DNA of 64,000 nucleotides from Variovorax davisae. Lineage in GTDB: Bacteria; Pseudomonadota; Gammaproteobacteria; Burkholderiales; Burkholderiaceae_C. How positions within the stretch are numbered: position 1 is the stretch's first letter; every line of letters begins with the position of its first letter. Below, in pieces: positions 42,263 through 50,234 of this stretch. The stretch spans positions 248,001 through 312,000 of the forward strand of contig NZ_JASZYS010000007.1 in NCBI RefSeq assembly GCF_030316845.1, in the 5' to 3' direction. The notes under the pieces were generated by a model that did not search any database, had not been told where the DNA came from, and was given only the letters and a program-made list of their open reading frames with translations. The position numbers were made by a program, and so were the translations under genes.

Positions 42263-43846
42263 GCGGTCGAAGGCGCCGCCGCGGCACCGGCGGCGGCCCC
42301 CGCGCCGGCCGCCGCCGCATCGGCACCCAAGCCGGCCCCGGCCGCGGCGACCTCGGCACCGGCCGCGGCGTCGAGCTACGCCGGCGCGGTCGACTTCGAC
42401 TGCGACCTGCTGGTGCTCGGCGCCGGCCCCGGCGGCTATTCGGCCGCCTTCCGCGCCGCCGACCTCGGCCTCAAGGTGATCCTGGTCGAGCGCTACGCGA
42501 CGCTCGGCGGCGTCTGCCTCAATGTCGGCTGCATCCCGTCGAAGGCGCTGCTGCACGTGGCGGCGGTGATCGACGAGGTCAAGCACTTCGCCGACCTCGG
42601 CGTCAGCTACGGCGAACCGAAGATCGACCGCGCCAAGCTGCTCGGGCGCAAGAACAAGGTGGTGGGCAAGCTCACCGGCGGCCTGGCGGCGATGGCCAAG
42701 ATGCGCAAGGTCACGACCGTGCGCGGCATCGGCGAGTTCATCGACCCCTTCCATGTCAAGGTGCAGGAAACCAGCGGCGACGGCCAGGCCACCACCGGCA
42801 AGGCGCAGACGGTCAAGTTCCGCCACTGCGTGATCGCGGCCGGTTCGCAGGCCGTGCACCTGCCCTTCATGCCGAAGGACCCGCGCGTGGTCGACTCCAC
42901 CGGCGCGCTCGAACTCGGCATCGAACCGAAGCGCATGCTGATCCTCGGCGGCGGCATCATCGGCCTCGAGATGGGCTCGGTCTATTCGACGCTGGGCGCG
43001 CGGCTCGACGTCGTCGAGATGCTCGACGGCCTGATGCAGGGCGCCGACCGCGACCTGGTCAAGGTCTGGCAGAAGCTCAACGCGCCGCGCTTCGACAACA
43101 TCATGCTGAAGACCAAGACCGTGGGCGCCGAAGCCACCAAGGACGGCATCCGCGTCACCTTCGAGGGCGAGCAGGCGCCCAAGGAGCCGCAGCTGTACGA
43201 CCTGGTGCTGCAGGCCGTGGGCCGCAGCCCCAACGGCAAGAAGATCGGCGCCGAGAAGGCCGGCGTCGCGGTCAGCGACCGCGGCTTCATCCCGGTCGAC
43301 ATCCAGATGCGGACCAACGTGCCCCACATCTTCGCGGTCGGCGACATCGTCGGCCAGCCGATGCTGGAGCACAAGGCGGTGCACGAGGCGCACGTGGCGG
43401 CCGAAGTGATTGCCGGCGAGCAGAAGGGCGACAAGGAGCTGGCGAGCGCGGCGTTCAACGCCCGCGTGATTCCGAGCGTGGCCTACACCGACCCCGAGGT
43501 GGCCTGGGTCGGGCTGACCGAAGACCAGGCCAAGGCCGAGGGCGTGAAGATCGAGAAGGGCCTGTTTCCCTGGACGGCGTCGGGCCGGGCGATCGCCAAC
43601 GGCCGCGACGAGGGCTTCACCAAGCTGCTGTTCGATGCCGAGTCGCACCGCATCGTCGGCGGCGGCATCGTCGGCACGCACGCCGGCGACATGATCGGCG
43701 AGATCGCGCTGGCGATCGAGATGGGGGCGGACGCCTACGACATCGGCAAGACCATCCATCCCCATCCGACGCTGGGCGAAAGCATCGGGCTGGCGGCGGA
43801 GGCAGTCCATGGCCACTGCACCGACCTGCCGCCGGTGAAGCGCTGA
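42032..43846 (+). CDS. lpdA: Dihydrolipoyl dehydrogenase (pyruvate dehydrogenase E3) with lipoyl domain
   Basis: This E3 reoxidises dihydrolipoyl groups of AceF with FAD and NAD. The 604-residue chain is longer than ordinary E3 because of an N-terminal lipoyl domain (Lys43 in [11 protein letters not shown]) and an Ala/Pro linker. The flavoprotein follows: [20 protein letters not shown], redox cysteines in [12 protein letters not shown], the NAD-binding [16 protein letters not shown], and the C-terminal HPHPTLGES with the catalytic histidine. The start overlaps the proteasome-like gene by ATGA. A strong intrinsic terminator follows. E3 enzymes with a lipoyl domain are known in Cupriavidus and Neisseria. 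Confidence 0.96.
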   Translation: MSEVQVKVPDIGDFDEVAVIEVLVKAGDTVKAEQSLITVESDKASMEIPSSAAGVVKSVAVKVGDKVKEGSVVLTLDAVEGAAAAPAAAPAPAAAASAPKPAPAAATSAPAAASSYAGAVDFDCDLLVLGAGPGGYSAAFRAADLGLKVILVERYATLGGVCLNVGCIPSKALLHVAAVIDEVKHFADLGVSYGEPKIDRAKLLGRKNKVVGKLTGGLAAMAKMRKVTTVRGIGEFIDPFHVKVQETSGDGQATTGKAQTVKFRHCVIAAGSQAVHLPFMPKDPRVVDSTGALELGIEPKRMLILGGGIIGLEMGSVYSTLGARLDVVEMLDGLMQGADRDLVKVWQKLNAPRFDNIMLKTKTVGAEATKDGIRVTFEGEQAPKEPQLYDLVLQAVGRSPNGKKIGAEKAGVAVSDRGFIPVDIQMRTNVPHIFAVGDIVGQPMLEHKAVHEAHVAAEVIAGEQKGDKELASAAFNARVIPSVAYTDPEVAWVGLTEDQAKAEGVKIEKGLFPWTASGRAIANGRDEGFTKLLFDAESHRIVGGGIVGTHAGDMIGEIALAIEMGADAYDIGKTIHPHPTLGESIGLAAEAVHGHCTDLPPVKR

Positions 43847-43864
43847 AACGCCGGGTTGCCCCAT

Positions 43865-43896
43865 GAAAAAATCCCGCCTGGCGCGGGATTTTTTTC
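43865..43896. terminator. Bidirectional rho-independent terminator after lpdA
   Basis: AAAAAATCCCGC and GCGGGATTTTTTT form a stem of at least seven pairs, ATCCCGC/GCGGGAT, around a CTGGC loop, with an A-run before and a T-run after. It should end the aceE operon on the plus strand and the convergent NlpC/P60 gene on the minus strand. Confidence 0.9.
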
Positions 43897-43914
43897 GTCC
43901 GGAGCAGGGCGGCG

Positions 43915-44475
43915 TCAGTCGCCCGAGGCCTTGACCTCGTCCTGCGCCGCGGCGACCCGGCGAGCGCCGCTGAAACGGCGCTGCCAGTAGCTGCCGCTCA
44001 TGTCTTCGACCCGCACCTGCGCGCCGGGCTTGGGGGAATGGATGAACTTGCCCTCGCCGACATAGATGCCGACATGGCTGAAGGCGCGGCGCATGGTGTT
44101 GAAGAACACCAGGTCGCCGGGCTTGAGTTCGCTGCGGTCGATCTTCTGGGTGGCGGCGGCCTGTTCTTCGGCGCGGCGCGGCAGCAGGTGGCCGACGGTC
44201 TGCGTGTACATGGCGCGGACGAAGCCGCTGCAGTCGAAACCGGTCTCGGCCGTGTTGCCGCCGCGGCGGTAGGGCACGCCGAGGAAGCCGATGGCGGTCA
44301 CCACGAGGTCGGAGGTGCGGTCGGCGACCGTCTGGCGAACCTGGTGGAATTGCCCCATCAGGGTCTTCTCGACGACCAGGGCGCCCGTGTGCGGGTCGTC
44401 GGTCGGGTCCAGCTGCGGCGCGGCGTGTGCGTGGAGGGCGAGCAGCAGGCTGGCGGTGAGGAGAAAAAGTCGCAT
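43915..44475 (-). CDS. NlpC/P60-family cell-wall peptidase (C40)
   Basis: This is a secreted 186-residue cysteine peptidase of the NlpC/P60 type, which cuts gamma-D-Glu-diaminopimelate bonds in peptidoglycan. It has a signal peptide (LFLLTASLLLALHAHA, cleavage near residue 18), catalytic Cys82 in TGFDCSGFVRAMY, His134 in FSHVGIYVG and a third polar residue, probably His146 in KFIHSPK. GDLVFFNT is another family block. The ATG at 44475 starts directly at the signal peptide. It is divergent from the sugar dehydrogenase gene and converges with lpdA at a shared terminator. Confidence 0.9.
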   Translation of the reverse strand: MRLFLLTASLLLALHAHAAPQLDPTDDPHTGALVVEKTLMGQFHQVRQTVADRTSDLVVTAIGFLGVPYRRGGNTAETGFDCSGFVRAMYTQTVGHLLPRRAEEQAAATQKIDRSELKPGDLVFFNTMRRAFSHVGIYVGEGKFIHSPKPGAQVRVEDMSGSYWQRRFSGARRVAAAQDEVKASGD

Positions 44476-44698
44476 GGCGCGTAGGATATGGACGACACCT
44501 GAGGGTGTCAATTTCATGCGGATTCGGGATTCTGCACGTAAACAGTTGTCCGACAAAGGAATTTTTCCATTTCTCACATACCCAAATGTAAAAGTCACCG
44601 TTATGGGCCATAAGTTCTTTGCGGGATGTAATGCAAAAGATTTGCAATTCGGGTTGAAATGGCACCGGTCCGGAAATCCGCCGGCGGCAAGGAAATAC

Positions 44699-45829
44699 AT
44701 GAAATCGTGGTCGCACCCGCGGGTCCGCCCGGGCCTCGCGCGTTTCCTCTTCGCGTTCCTGGCAAGCATCGGCGTCGCACAGGCCGCGCCGCGGCCGGAG
44801 GTCGTCACGGCCGGCCTCGAGAACCCCTGGGGCGTCGCCTTTCTTCCGGATGGGCGCTTTCTGGTGACCGAGCGACCCGGTCGCCTGCGGGTGGTGGCGG
44901 CCGACGGCCAGCTCGGCGCGCCGCTGGCCGGGCTGCCGCCGATCGCTGCGGGCGGGCAGGGCGGCCTGCTCGACGTGCTGGCCGATTCCGCCTTCGCCCG
45001 CAACCGGACGCTGTACTTCTGTTTTTCCGAACCGGAGGCGGGCGGCCCGGCCAACGGCACGGCGCTGGCGCGCGCCCGGCTGTCGGCCGACGGCAGCCGC
45101 CTCGAGGATGTCACCGTGATCTTCGGCCAGCGGCCCAAGGTGGCGAGCCGCAACCATTTCGGCTGCCGCATCGTCGACGCCGGGGACGGGACGCTGTTCC
45201 TCACCCTGGGCGATCGCTTCAGCCGCAAGGAAGACGCGCAGAAGCTCGACAACCACTTGGGCAAGATCGTGCGCATCGGCAAGGACGGCGCGGTGCCCAG
45301 GGACAATCCCTTCGTCGGCCAGGCGGGCGCGCTGCCCGAGATCTGGAGTTATGGCCACCGCAACGGCCAGGGCGCCACGCTGGGGCCCGATGGCAGGCTG
45401 TGGATGCACGAGCACGGGCCGCAGGGCGGCGACGAGATCAACGTCCCGCAGGCCGGCCGCAACCACGGCTGGCCGGTGATCACCTACGGCGAGAACTACG
45501 GCGGCGGCAAGATTGGCGACGGCATCACGCGCAAGGAAGGCATGGAGCAGCCTCTGCACTACTGGGTGCCGTCGATCGCCCCGTCGGGCATGGCCTTCCT
45601 GACCAGCGACCGCTATGGCCCCGCCTGGAAGGGCAACCTCTTCGTGGGCTCGCTCAAGTTCGGCTACCTGGACCGGATCGTCCTCCGGGACGGCAAGGTC
45701 GCGGCCGAGGAGAAACTGCTCGAAGGCGGCAGGGCGCGCATCCGCGACGTCAAGCAGGGGCCCGACGGCCTGCTCTACATCCTGACCGACGAGTCGAACG
45801 GCAAGCTGATCAGGCTGCGGCCCGACTGA
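44699..45829 (+). CDS. PQQ-dependent sugar dehydrogenase family protein (YliI/Asd-like)
   Basis: This exported 376-residue beta-propeller belongs to the soluble PQQ-dependent glucose/sorbosone dehydrogenase family. A basic start and hydrophobic core (RFLFAFLASIGVAQA) form the signal peptide. Family blocks include LENPWGVAFLPDGRFLVTER, GGQGGLLDV, the catalytic-histidine-like ASRNHFGCRI, GHRNGQG, WMHEHGPQGGDEIN and GRNHGWPVITYGENYGG. The start is taken at 44699 because AAGGAA lies just upstream and the signal peptide follows; the frame stays open to an earlier ATG at 44603. Activity with aldose sugars is a family property, not shown. Confidence 0.9.
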   Translation: MKSWSHPRVRPGLARFLFAFLASIGVAQAAPRPEVVTAGLENPWGVAFLPDGRFLVTERPGRLRVVAADGQLGAPLAGLPPIAAGGQGGLLDVLADSAFARNRTLYFCFSEPEAGGPANGTALARARLSADGSRLEDVTVIFGQRPKVASRNHFGCRIVDAGDGTLFLTLGDRFSRKEDAQKLDNHLGKIVRIGKDGAVPRDNPFVGQAGALPEIWSYGHRNGQGATLGPDGRLWMHEHGPQGGDEINVPQAGRNHGWPVITYGENYGGGKIGDGITRKEGMEQPLHYWVPSIAPSGMAFLTSDRYGPAWKGNLFVGSLKFGYLDRIVLRDGKVAAEEKLLEGGRARIRDVKQGPDGLLYILTDESNGKLIRLRPD

Positions 45830-45911
45830 GCGCCGGACCACCCGCAGGCCGCAAAGGCCGCGTCCATCGGTGGTACGGTCGAGCATCACACCGTATTCGC
45901 GAAAGACTCCC

Positions 45912-46511
45912 ATGCTGCTCGATGCTTCCCAATCCCAACTGGTCCTGGTCGACTACCAGGCGCGCCTGATGCCGGCCATCTTCGAGGCCGAGGCCGTTGC
46001 GAAGAACGCGGTCCGGCTGGGCGAGATGGCCCGGCTGGTGGAGGTCCCGATCTGGGGCACCGAGCAGAATCCGTCCAAGCTGGGCGAGAACCTGCCCGAG
46101 ATCCGCGCGCTGTGCCAGCGCACGCTGGCCAAGATGCACTTCAGCGGCGCCGAAGAGGGCCTGGGCGAATGGCTGCGGGTGCCCGCGAAGGCGCCCCAAG
46201 GCAACGCCCGCAGCCTGCCGAAGCACCTGCAGAAGCCCGCGGCGGCCGAGGAGCGCAACACGATCGTGATCGCCGGCTGCGAGGCCCACGTGTGCCTGCT
46301 GCAGACGGCGCTCGACCTGCTCGAGGACGAGTTCGAGGTCTGGGTCGTGACCGACGCCTGCAGCTCGCGCACCGAGCGCAACCGCGACGCGGCCTTCGAC
46401 CGGCTGGCCGGCGCGGGGGCCGAACTGGTGACCACCGAGATGGTCGGCTTCGAATGGCTGCGCACGGCCGAGCATCCGCGCTTCAGGGATCTCCAGGCCC
46501 TGATTCGCTGA
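45912..46511 (+). CDS. Isochorismatase-family cysteine hydrolase
   Basis: This 199-residue protein of the isochorismatase-like fold has the catalytic triad pattern Asp14 (LVLVDYQ), Lys74 (TLAKMHFSG) and Cys128 (AGCEAHVCLLQT), all in place, so a working hydrolase is likely. Related enzymes are nicotinamidases, N-carbamoyl hydrolases and YcaC-like proteins; the substrate cannot be told here. It is a single gene between the sugar dehydrogenase and a convergent small membrane protein. Confidence 0.88.
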   Translation: MLLDASQSQLVLVDYQARLMPAIFEAEAVAKNAVRLGEMARLVEVPIWGTEQNPSKLGENLPEIRALCQRTLAKMHFSGAEEGLGEWLRVPAKAPQGNARSLPKHLQKPAAAEERNTIVIAGCEAHVCLLQTALDLLEDEFEVWVVTDACSSRTERNRDAAFDRLAGAGAELVTTEMVGFEWLRTAEHPRFRDLQALIR

Positions 46512-46536
46512 GGGTCGAAGCCTCGCCGCGGGCGCT

Positions 46537-46956
46537 TCAGGGCGGGGCGCCGCGGCGGGGCCGCCGCAGCCGCTTCAGATAGGCTTCGCGGACGATCAGC
46601 GCCATGGTTTCGACCGGCGTGAACACCAGCGAGGCGCTGCCGAGCACGGCCGAGGCGAAGTCGCCGAGCTGGGACATGGCCGGCCCGCCGTCGGGGGTCA
46701 GGAAATGGCTGATGACCAGGGCGTGAGACAAGAACAGCAGGAAGTTGGCCGCCAGCACCGCCTTCAGCAGCCGGCTGCTGAACATCGTGAGGCAGATGCC
46801 GGCCTGCACGGTGGACGCCGCCAGCAGCGACATGCCCAGCGGGTAGCCCGCGGCATAGCCTTGCAGCGCCATGGCGGCCAGCAGCAGGGAGATGGCCGCC
46901 AGCAGTGCCGACTTGCGGCGCACCGAGACGATGGCGGCGGAGCGATGGGGAGTCAC
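46537..46956 (-). CDS. Small hypothetical membrane protein
   Basis: I do not recognise this 139-residue protein. It has about three or four hydrophobic segments (SALLAAISLLLAAMALQGYA, LGMSLLAASTVQAGICLTMF, LKAVLAANFLLFLSHALVI, and a weaker one near residues 98-118) and a basic C-terminus (KRLRRPRRG), so it is probably an inner-membrane protein with a cytosolic tail. The start is a GTG at 46956 within GTGACTCCC. It lies 69 bases downstream of the GAF gene on the same strand. Confidence 0.6.
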   Translation of the reverse strand: MTPHRSAAIVSVRRKSALLAAISLLLAAMALQGYAAGYPLGMSLLAASTVQAGICLTMFSSRLLKAVLAANFLLFLSHALVISHFLTPDGGPAMSQLGDFASAVLGSASLVFTPVETMALIVREAYLKRLRRPRRGAPP

Positions 46957-47025
46957 TGGCCCCAGTCTGGACGAGGCGCGTGCGGAAGTGAATCCGCCAT
47001 ATGGGGGATGGCCCGCGACGCGCTT

Positions 47026-47586
47026 CTAGTGGGCCATGACGAGCGGCGCGACGTCCCGCCCCTCGGCCTGGGCGATCAGCCGGGCCGTGGCGTGGGCGGC
47101 CATCTCCAGGCGCCGGACGTCGCGCTCGTCCAGATGGGGGCAGGCCGCGAAGCTGAAGCCGCACAGCATGCCGTACAGCGTGCCGTCCGACAGCCGCACC
47201 GGTACGCCGATATGGGCGCCGAGCGCCTCGTAGTAGAGGGGAAGTCCGTAGTCCGAACGGACACTGGCAACATCCGGCGTCAAGCAGGGCATCCGGCCGT
47301 CGACGATCCGCTGGCAGATGGTTTCGTCGAGGGCGTGGCCTTCCCCCGGCTTGATGACGGCGTCCTCGGTCCTCGAGGCGATGTGGCGGAACACGCGGGC
47401 GCCATCGATGAATTCGCCGATGAAGACCACCTCCAGCTTGAGCTGCTCGCGCACCACGCGCAGCAGGCTGCCGATCGAGACCTCGATCAGCACGCTGTCG
47501 CGCAGGTCGGCGTCGGCCGTCACGGCGGCCAGCCGCGTCGCCCAGTCGTCCGGCGCTTCCGGGCTGGTTTCGGGAATCGTTTTCAT
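47026..47586 (-). CDS. GAF-domain protein
   Basis: This 186-residue protein is built almost entirely of one GAF domain: LRVVREQLKLEVVFIGEFIDGARVFRHIAS, then GEGHALDETICQRIVDGRMPCLTPDV, and GVPVRLSDGTLYGMLCGFSF. GAF domains bind small ligands or tetrapyrroles; several cysteines (in ETICQRI, MPCLT, GMLCGF, AACPH) could be ligands or redox-active, but this is open. No output domain is present, so it may act on a partner protein. It follows the MerR/TPR gene by 43 bases on the same strand. Confidence 0.82.
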   Translation of the reverse strand: MKTIPETSPEAPDDWATRLAAVTADADLRDSVLIEVSIGSLLRVVREQLKLEVVFIGEFIDGARVFRHIASRTEDAVIKPGEGHALDETICQRIVDGRMPCLTPDVASVRSDYGLPLYYEALGAHIGVPVRLSDGTLYGMLCGFSFAACPHLDERDVRRLEMAAHATARLIAQAEGRDVAPLVMAH

Positions 47587-47629
47587 GGAATGCCGATTCT
47601 GACGCCAGACAGGAAAAGGTCGACGTCGT

Positions 47630-48472
47630 TCATTTGTCCTGGAGGCGTCGATAGGCGCTGAAGTGGCGGATGGCCTTCTTCGGGTCGCCCAGGTGATCGT
47701 GCAGGCGCGCGGCGTTGAAGTGGGCGTCGCCTATGCCGGGGTCGAGGGTGAGGCAGCGGTCGTAGGCCAGCAGTGCCTCGCGGTAGCGCTCCAGGTCTTC
47801 CAGCGCCACCGCGCGGTTGAAATGCAGCAGGGCGTCTTCGCGGCACCGGGCGAGCGCCGTGTCGTAGAGCGCCACGGCTTCCGCGCAGCGGCCCGATTCG
47901 CAGAGCAGGGCGCCGAGGTTCAGGTAGCCGTCGGCATGCGTCGGCGCGCTGTCGAGCAGCCGCCGGTAGCCGCGCTCCGCCGCTGCCGGGTCGCTGGCCT
48001 CGAGAGCCTCGGCCTGCGCGAACAGGGCCTCGGGCGACGACTGGATCAGGGCCGGCGCCTCGGCCGGGCCGCGCTCGACGAAAGCCACCGTGCCGCGCAT
48101 CGCCGCGACATCGAAATCCATCAGCAGTTGGCCCGATTCCGCCGCCCATCGGCTGCCCCTCTCGTGCACGGCGACCTCACTGCCGACGGCGGTGATCCGC
48201 AGCCCGCTCAGCGGCAGCTCCGCCGGCAGCGTGCCCTTGAGCCGCTGCAGCGCGCGCACGATCTTGCGCGTCGGGATGTCGGCCAGTTGCAGCTTGTGGG
48301 CCGTGCGCAGCAGGACGACGTCGCGAAACGAAAAGCGGTATTCGTTGCGCGGTCCGCGCGACGGGCTGACGAAGCCGTGGGCGATGAGTCTGGCGACCGC
48401 GCTGCGCGACAAACCCAGCATCTCCTGGATGCCGCGCAGGGTATGGGTCGCCGGTGGCGGCGACGGGTTCAC
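47630..48472 (-). CDS. MerR-type HTH / tetratricopeptide repeat fusion protein
   Basis: This 280-residue protein starts with a MerR/HTH_17-like winged helix (LRGIQEMLGLSRSAVARLIAHGFVSPSRG, then FSFRDVVLLRTAHKLQLADIP). A middle segment of unknown fold follows, and then about four TPR units (AERGYRRLLDSAPTHADGYLNLGALLCESG, AVALYDTALARCREDALLHFNRAV and two more). It could be a DNA-binding protein with a protein-interaction tail. The start is a GTG whose last bases are shared with the Ku stop (GTGA), so it is translationally coupled to ku. A role with Ku is an inference from this coupling. Confidence 0.78.
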   Translation of the reverse strand: MNPSPPPATHTLRGIQEMLGLSRSAVARLIAHGFVSPSRGPRNEYRFSFRDVVLLRTAHKLQLADIPTRKIVRALQRLKGTLPAELPLSGLRITAVGSEVAVHERGSRWAAESGQLLMDFDVAAMRGTVAFVERGPAEAPALIQSSPEALFAQAEALEASDPAAAERGYRRLLDSAPTHADGYLNLGALLCESGRCAEAVALYDTALARCREDALLHFNRAVALEDLERYREALLAYDRCLTLDPGIGDAHFNAARLHDHLGDPKKAIRHFSAYRRLQDK

Positions 48473-49392
48473 TTTCTCGATCGCGCGCGCGCCGGGGCCG
48501 GGGCGGCGACCTCGGGCGCCTTGGCGCTGGCCCGTTTCACGCCCTTGCGCTCCTTCGAGGCCAGCGGCGTGACCTTGTCGGCGGGCGCCCGCGCGGCGCG
48601 CTGGCCGGTCGTGCCGCCGCGCGCCAGGCTGGCGCGCAGCATCTCGGTGAGGTCGATGATCTGGCCGCCCGCTTCGGCATCGCGCGCCTCGGCCGCGACC
48701 ACCTGCTTGCCGGTGATCTTGGCGTCGATGGCGGCCAGGATGCGCTGTTTCTCTTCGTCGACGTACTGCGTCGGGTCGTAGCTGTCCTCGGCGATCTGGT
48801 CGATCAACTGGAGCGCGAGCTTCACTTCCGCGTCCGAGGGCTGGACCTGCTCGATGTCGAGCTCCTTCAGCGAGCGGACCTCGTCGGCGTAGAGCAATTG
48901 CTGCAGCACCAGCCCGTCTTCGGCGGCGCGCACCTGGACCACGTACTGCTTGCCCTTCCAGGCCCATTTCGCGAGGGCGCAGCGGCCGCTTTCCTGCATG
49001 GCGGCGCGCAGCAGCGAATAGGACTTGGCGCCGCGCTTGTCGGGGGCGAGGTAGTAGGCCTTGTCGTAGTAGATCGGGTCGACCGCCTGCTCCGGGATGA
49101 AGCTCACGATGTCGATCGCATGGCTCGCGCTTTCCTCGACCGCCTTGAGTTCATCGGGCGTGAACAGCACGTAGCGATCCTTCTCGAATTCGTAGCCCTT
49201 GACCATCTCGGTGCGCGCCACGACGGTGCCCGGGTCCTTCTCGGACACGTACTGCTGCTTCACGCGGGAGCCGTCCCGGGTCAGCAGATTGAACCTGACC
49301 GCGCTGCTGCTCTCGGTTGCGGAATACAGCTTGACCGGGATCGAGACCAGGCCGAAACCCAGGGAGAGTGAAGCGATCGAGCGAGCTGCCAT
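48469..49392 (-). CDS. ku: Ku protein, non-homologous end joining
   Basis: Bacterial Ku is a homodimeric ring that binds DNA ends and recruits LigD. The 307-residue protein has the family start IASLSLGFGLVSIPVKLYSATE, then VKGYEFEKDRYVLFTPDEL, FIPEQAVDPIYYDKAYYLAPDK and the C-terminal core DEVRSLKELDIEQVQPSDAEVKLALQLID. After about residue 250 it carries a basic Ala/Lys/Arg tail (KERKGVKRASAKA... RARSRK), a feature known to help bacterial Ku bind or thread on DNA. No ligD is in the window. It overlaps the MerR/TPR gene and follows a DUF3606 gene. Confidence 0.94.
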   Translation of the reverse strand: MAARSIASLSLGFGLVSIPVKLYSATESSSAVRFNLLTRDGSRVKQQYVSEKDPGTVVARTEMVKGYEFEKDRYVLFTPDELKAVEESASHAIDIVSFIPEQAVDPIYYDKAYYLAPDKRGAKSYSLLRAAMQESGRCALAKWAWKGKQYVVQVRAAEDGLVLQQLLYADEVRSLKELDIEQVQPSDAEVKLALQLIDQIAEDSYDPTQYVDEEKQRILAAIDAKITGKQVVAAEARDAEAGGQIIDLTEMLRASLARGGTTGQRAARAPADKVTPLASKERKGVKRASAKAPEVAAPAPARARSRK

Positions 49393-49462
49393 GCGACCTC
49401 CAAGAACGGTGCGACGTGCACCCAGGGTGCGCAGGATGCCACTTTCCAGCGGCTTCGAACAG

Positions 49463-49621
49463 TCATTGCTTGCCCAGATGCACCGCGACCTGCTCGGCCC
49501 GGGGGCCGACGTCCGCCACCGCCTGGCGCAGGGCCTGTTCGCTGACGCCGAGCCGGTCGCACCAGTACTGGATCTCGTGCGTCTGGGTGACATCGATGGG
49601 GTCGTGGACTTCGTCGGACAT
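49463..49621 (-). CDS. DUF3606-family small protein
   Basis: This 52-residue protein fits the DUF3606 family: a short start, then DVTQTHEIQYWCDRLGVSEQALRQAVADVG, which looks like a small helix-turn-helix-like helical unit, and a C-terminal HLGK. AAGGAG precedes the ATG by nine bases. It lies 70 bases upstream of ku on the same strand and could be the first gene of that unit. The function of the family is unknown. Confidence 0.75.
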   Translation of the reverse strand: MSDEVHDPIDVTQTHEIQYWCDRLGVSEQALRQAVADVGPRAEQVAVHLGKQ

Positions 49622-49853
49622 GGCGCTGTTCTCCTTTTCGGCAGGCAGCCATCGTGGCCGACGGCGCAGCCCTGGCGTGGCGGAAAAGGCTGCGTTCGCG
49701 TGCAGGACGACGCCGATGTCCGCAAGTTTCTGCGCGCGAGCGTGAAATCAGACCGCCGACAAACGTGCGCAAGTTCACGGCGCCTGTTCGATGGCGCCTG
49801 CCGCAGCGTGGCCGAAGCATGCAGACTCGCGTCATCTCACAACGAAGGGGTCG

Positions 49854-50030
49854 ATGATGGAATTCGTTCACTGGCTTTGCATTGGCGCCGGCACCACGGT
49901 GGTGGCGGCCGCCTGGCTGCTGCGCCGCCACCGGGCGCGCCCGGACGAGCGGAGCGCGCGGCGGGCGAAGGAATGCTCGACGGCGACGGGTCATGGCACG
50001 GCGTTCGCGCGCCTGTCCACGATTCGCTGA
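49854..50030 (+). CDS. Small hypothetical membrane protein
   Basis: This 58-residue reading frame starts at one of two adjacent ATG codons with GAAGGGG upstream. It has a single hydrophobic segment near the N-terminus (FVHWLCIGAGTTVVAAAWLL) and a basic, Arg-rich remainder. I do not recognise it. The membrane segment and ribosome binding site argue for a real gene, but at this length in GC-rich DNA it could be chance. The 232 bases before it, up to the DUF3606 start, hold nothing that I can identify. Confidence 0.4.
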   Translation: MMEFVHWLCIGAGTTVVAAAWLLRRHRARPDERSARRAKECSTATGHGTAFARLSTIR

Positions 50031-50101
50031 GCGCCCGGCGGGGCCGGCCGTCCGGGCCGCTCGCAGGGGGCTTGAGAAAGTGTCATCGTGCCGTCAAATC
50101 C

Positions 50102-50130
50102 TTGACGTGGCACAATGCGAGAGTACTCAG
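50102..50130 (+). promoter_or_regulatory. Possible promoter upstream of sucA
   Basis: TTGACG at 50102-50107 is a good -35 match; about 16 bases later TACTCA is only a weak -10. It lies about 105 bases before the sucA start, in the gap after a small open frame. This is a tentative call. Confidence 0.3.
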
Positions 50131-50234
50131 GCCCTTCCCCAGCCACAGTCGCATCCGCCAATCGGTCCAGCCGTGTCGCGGAAGGTTTCTTAACCAGCTA
50201 GTGCTTCCTCCAGGGAAGCGAAGGTCAGCGGAAT

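Noticed and set aside
44476-44698. AT-rich stretch upstream of the sugar dehydrogenase as a foreign insert
   Set aside because: It is short, non-coding and sits exactly where divergent promoters are needed; flanking genes have normal composition.
41912-45913. A 1333-codon open frame antisense to the lpdA region and beyond
   Set aside because: It runs through a strong bidirectional terminator and across genes on both strands and shows no family motif; a GC artefact.
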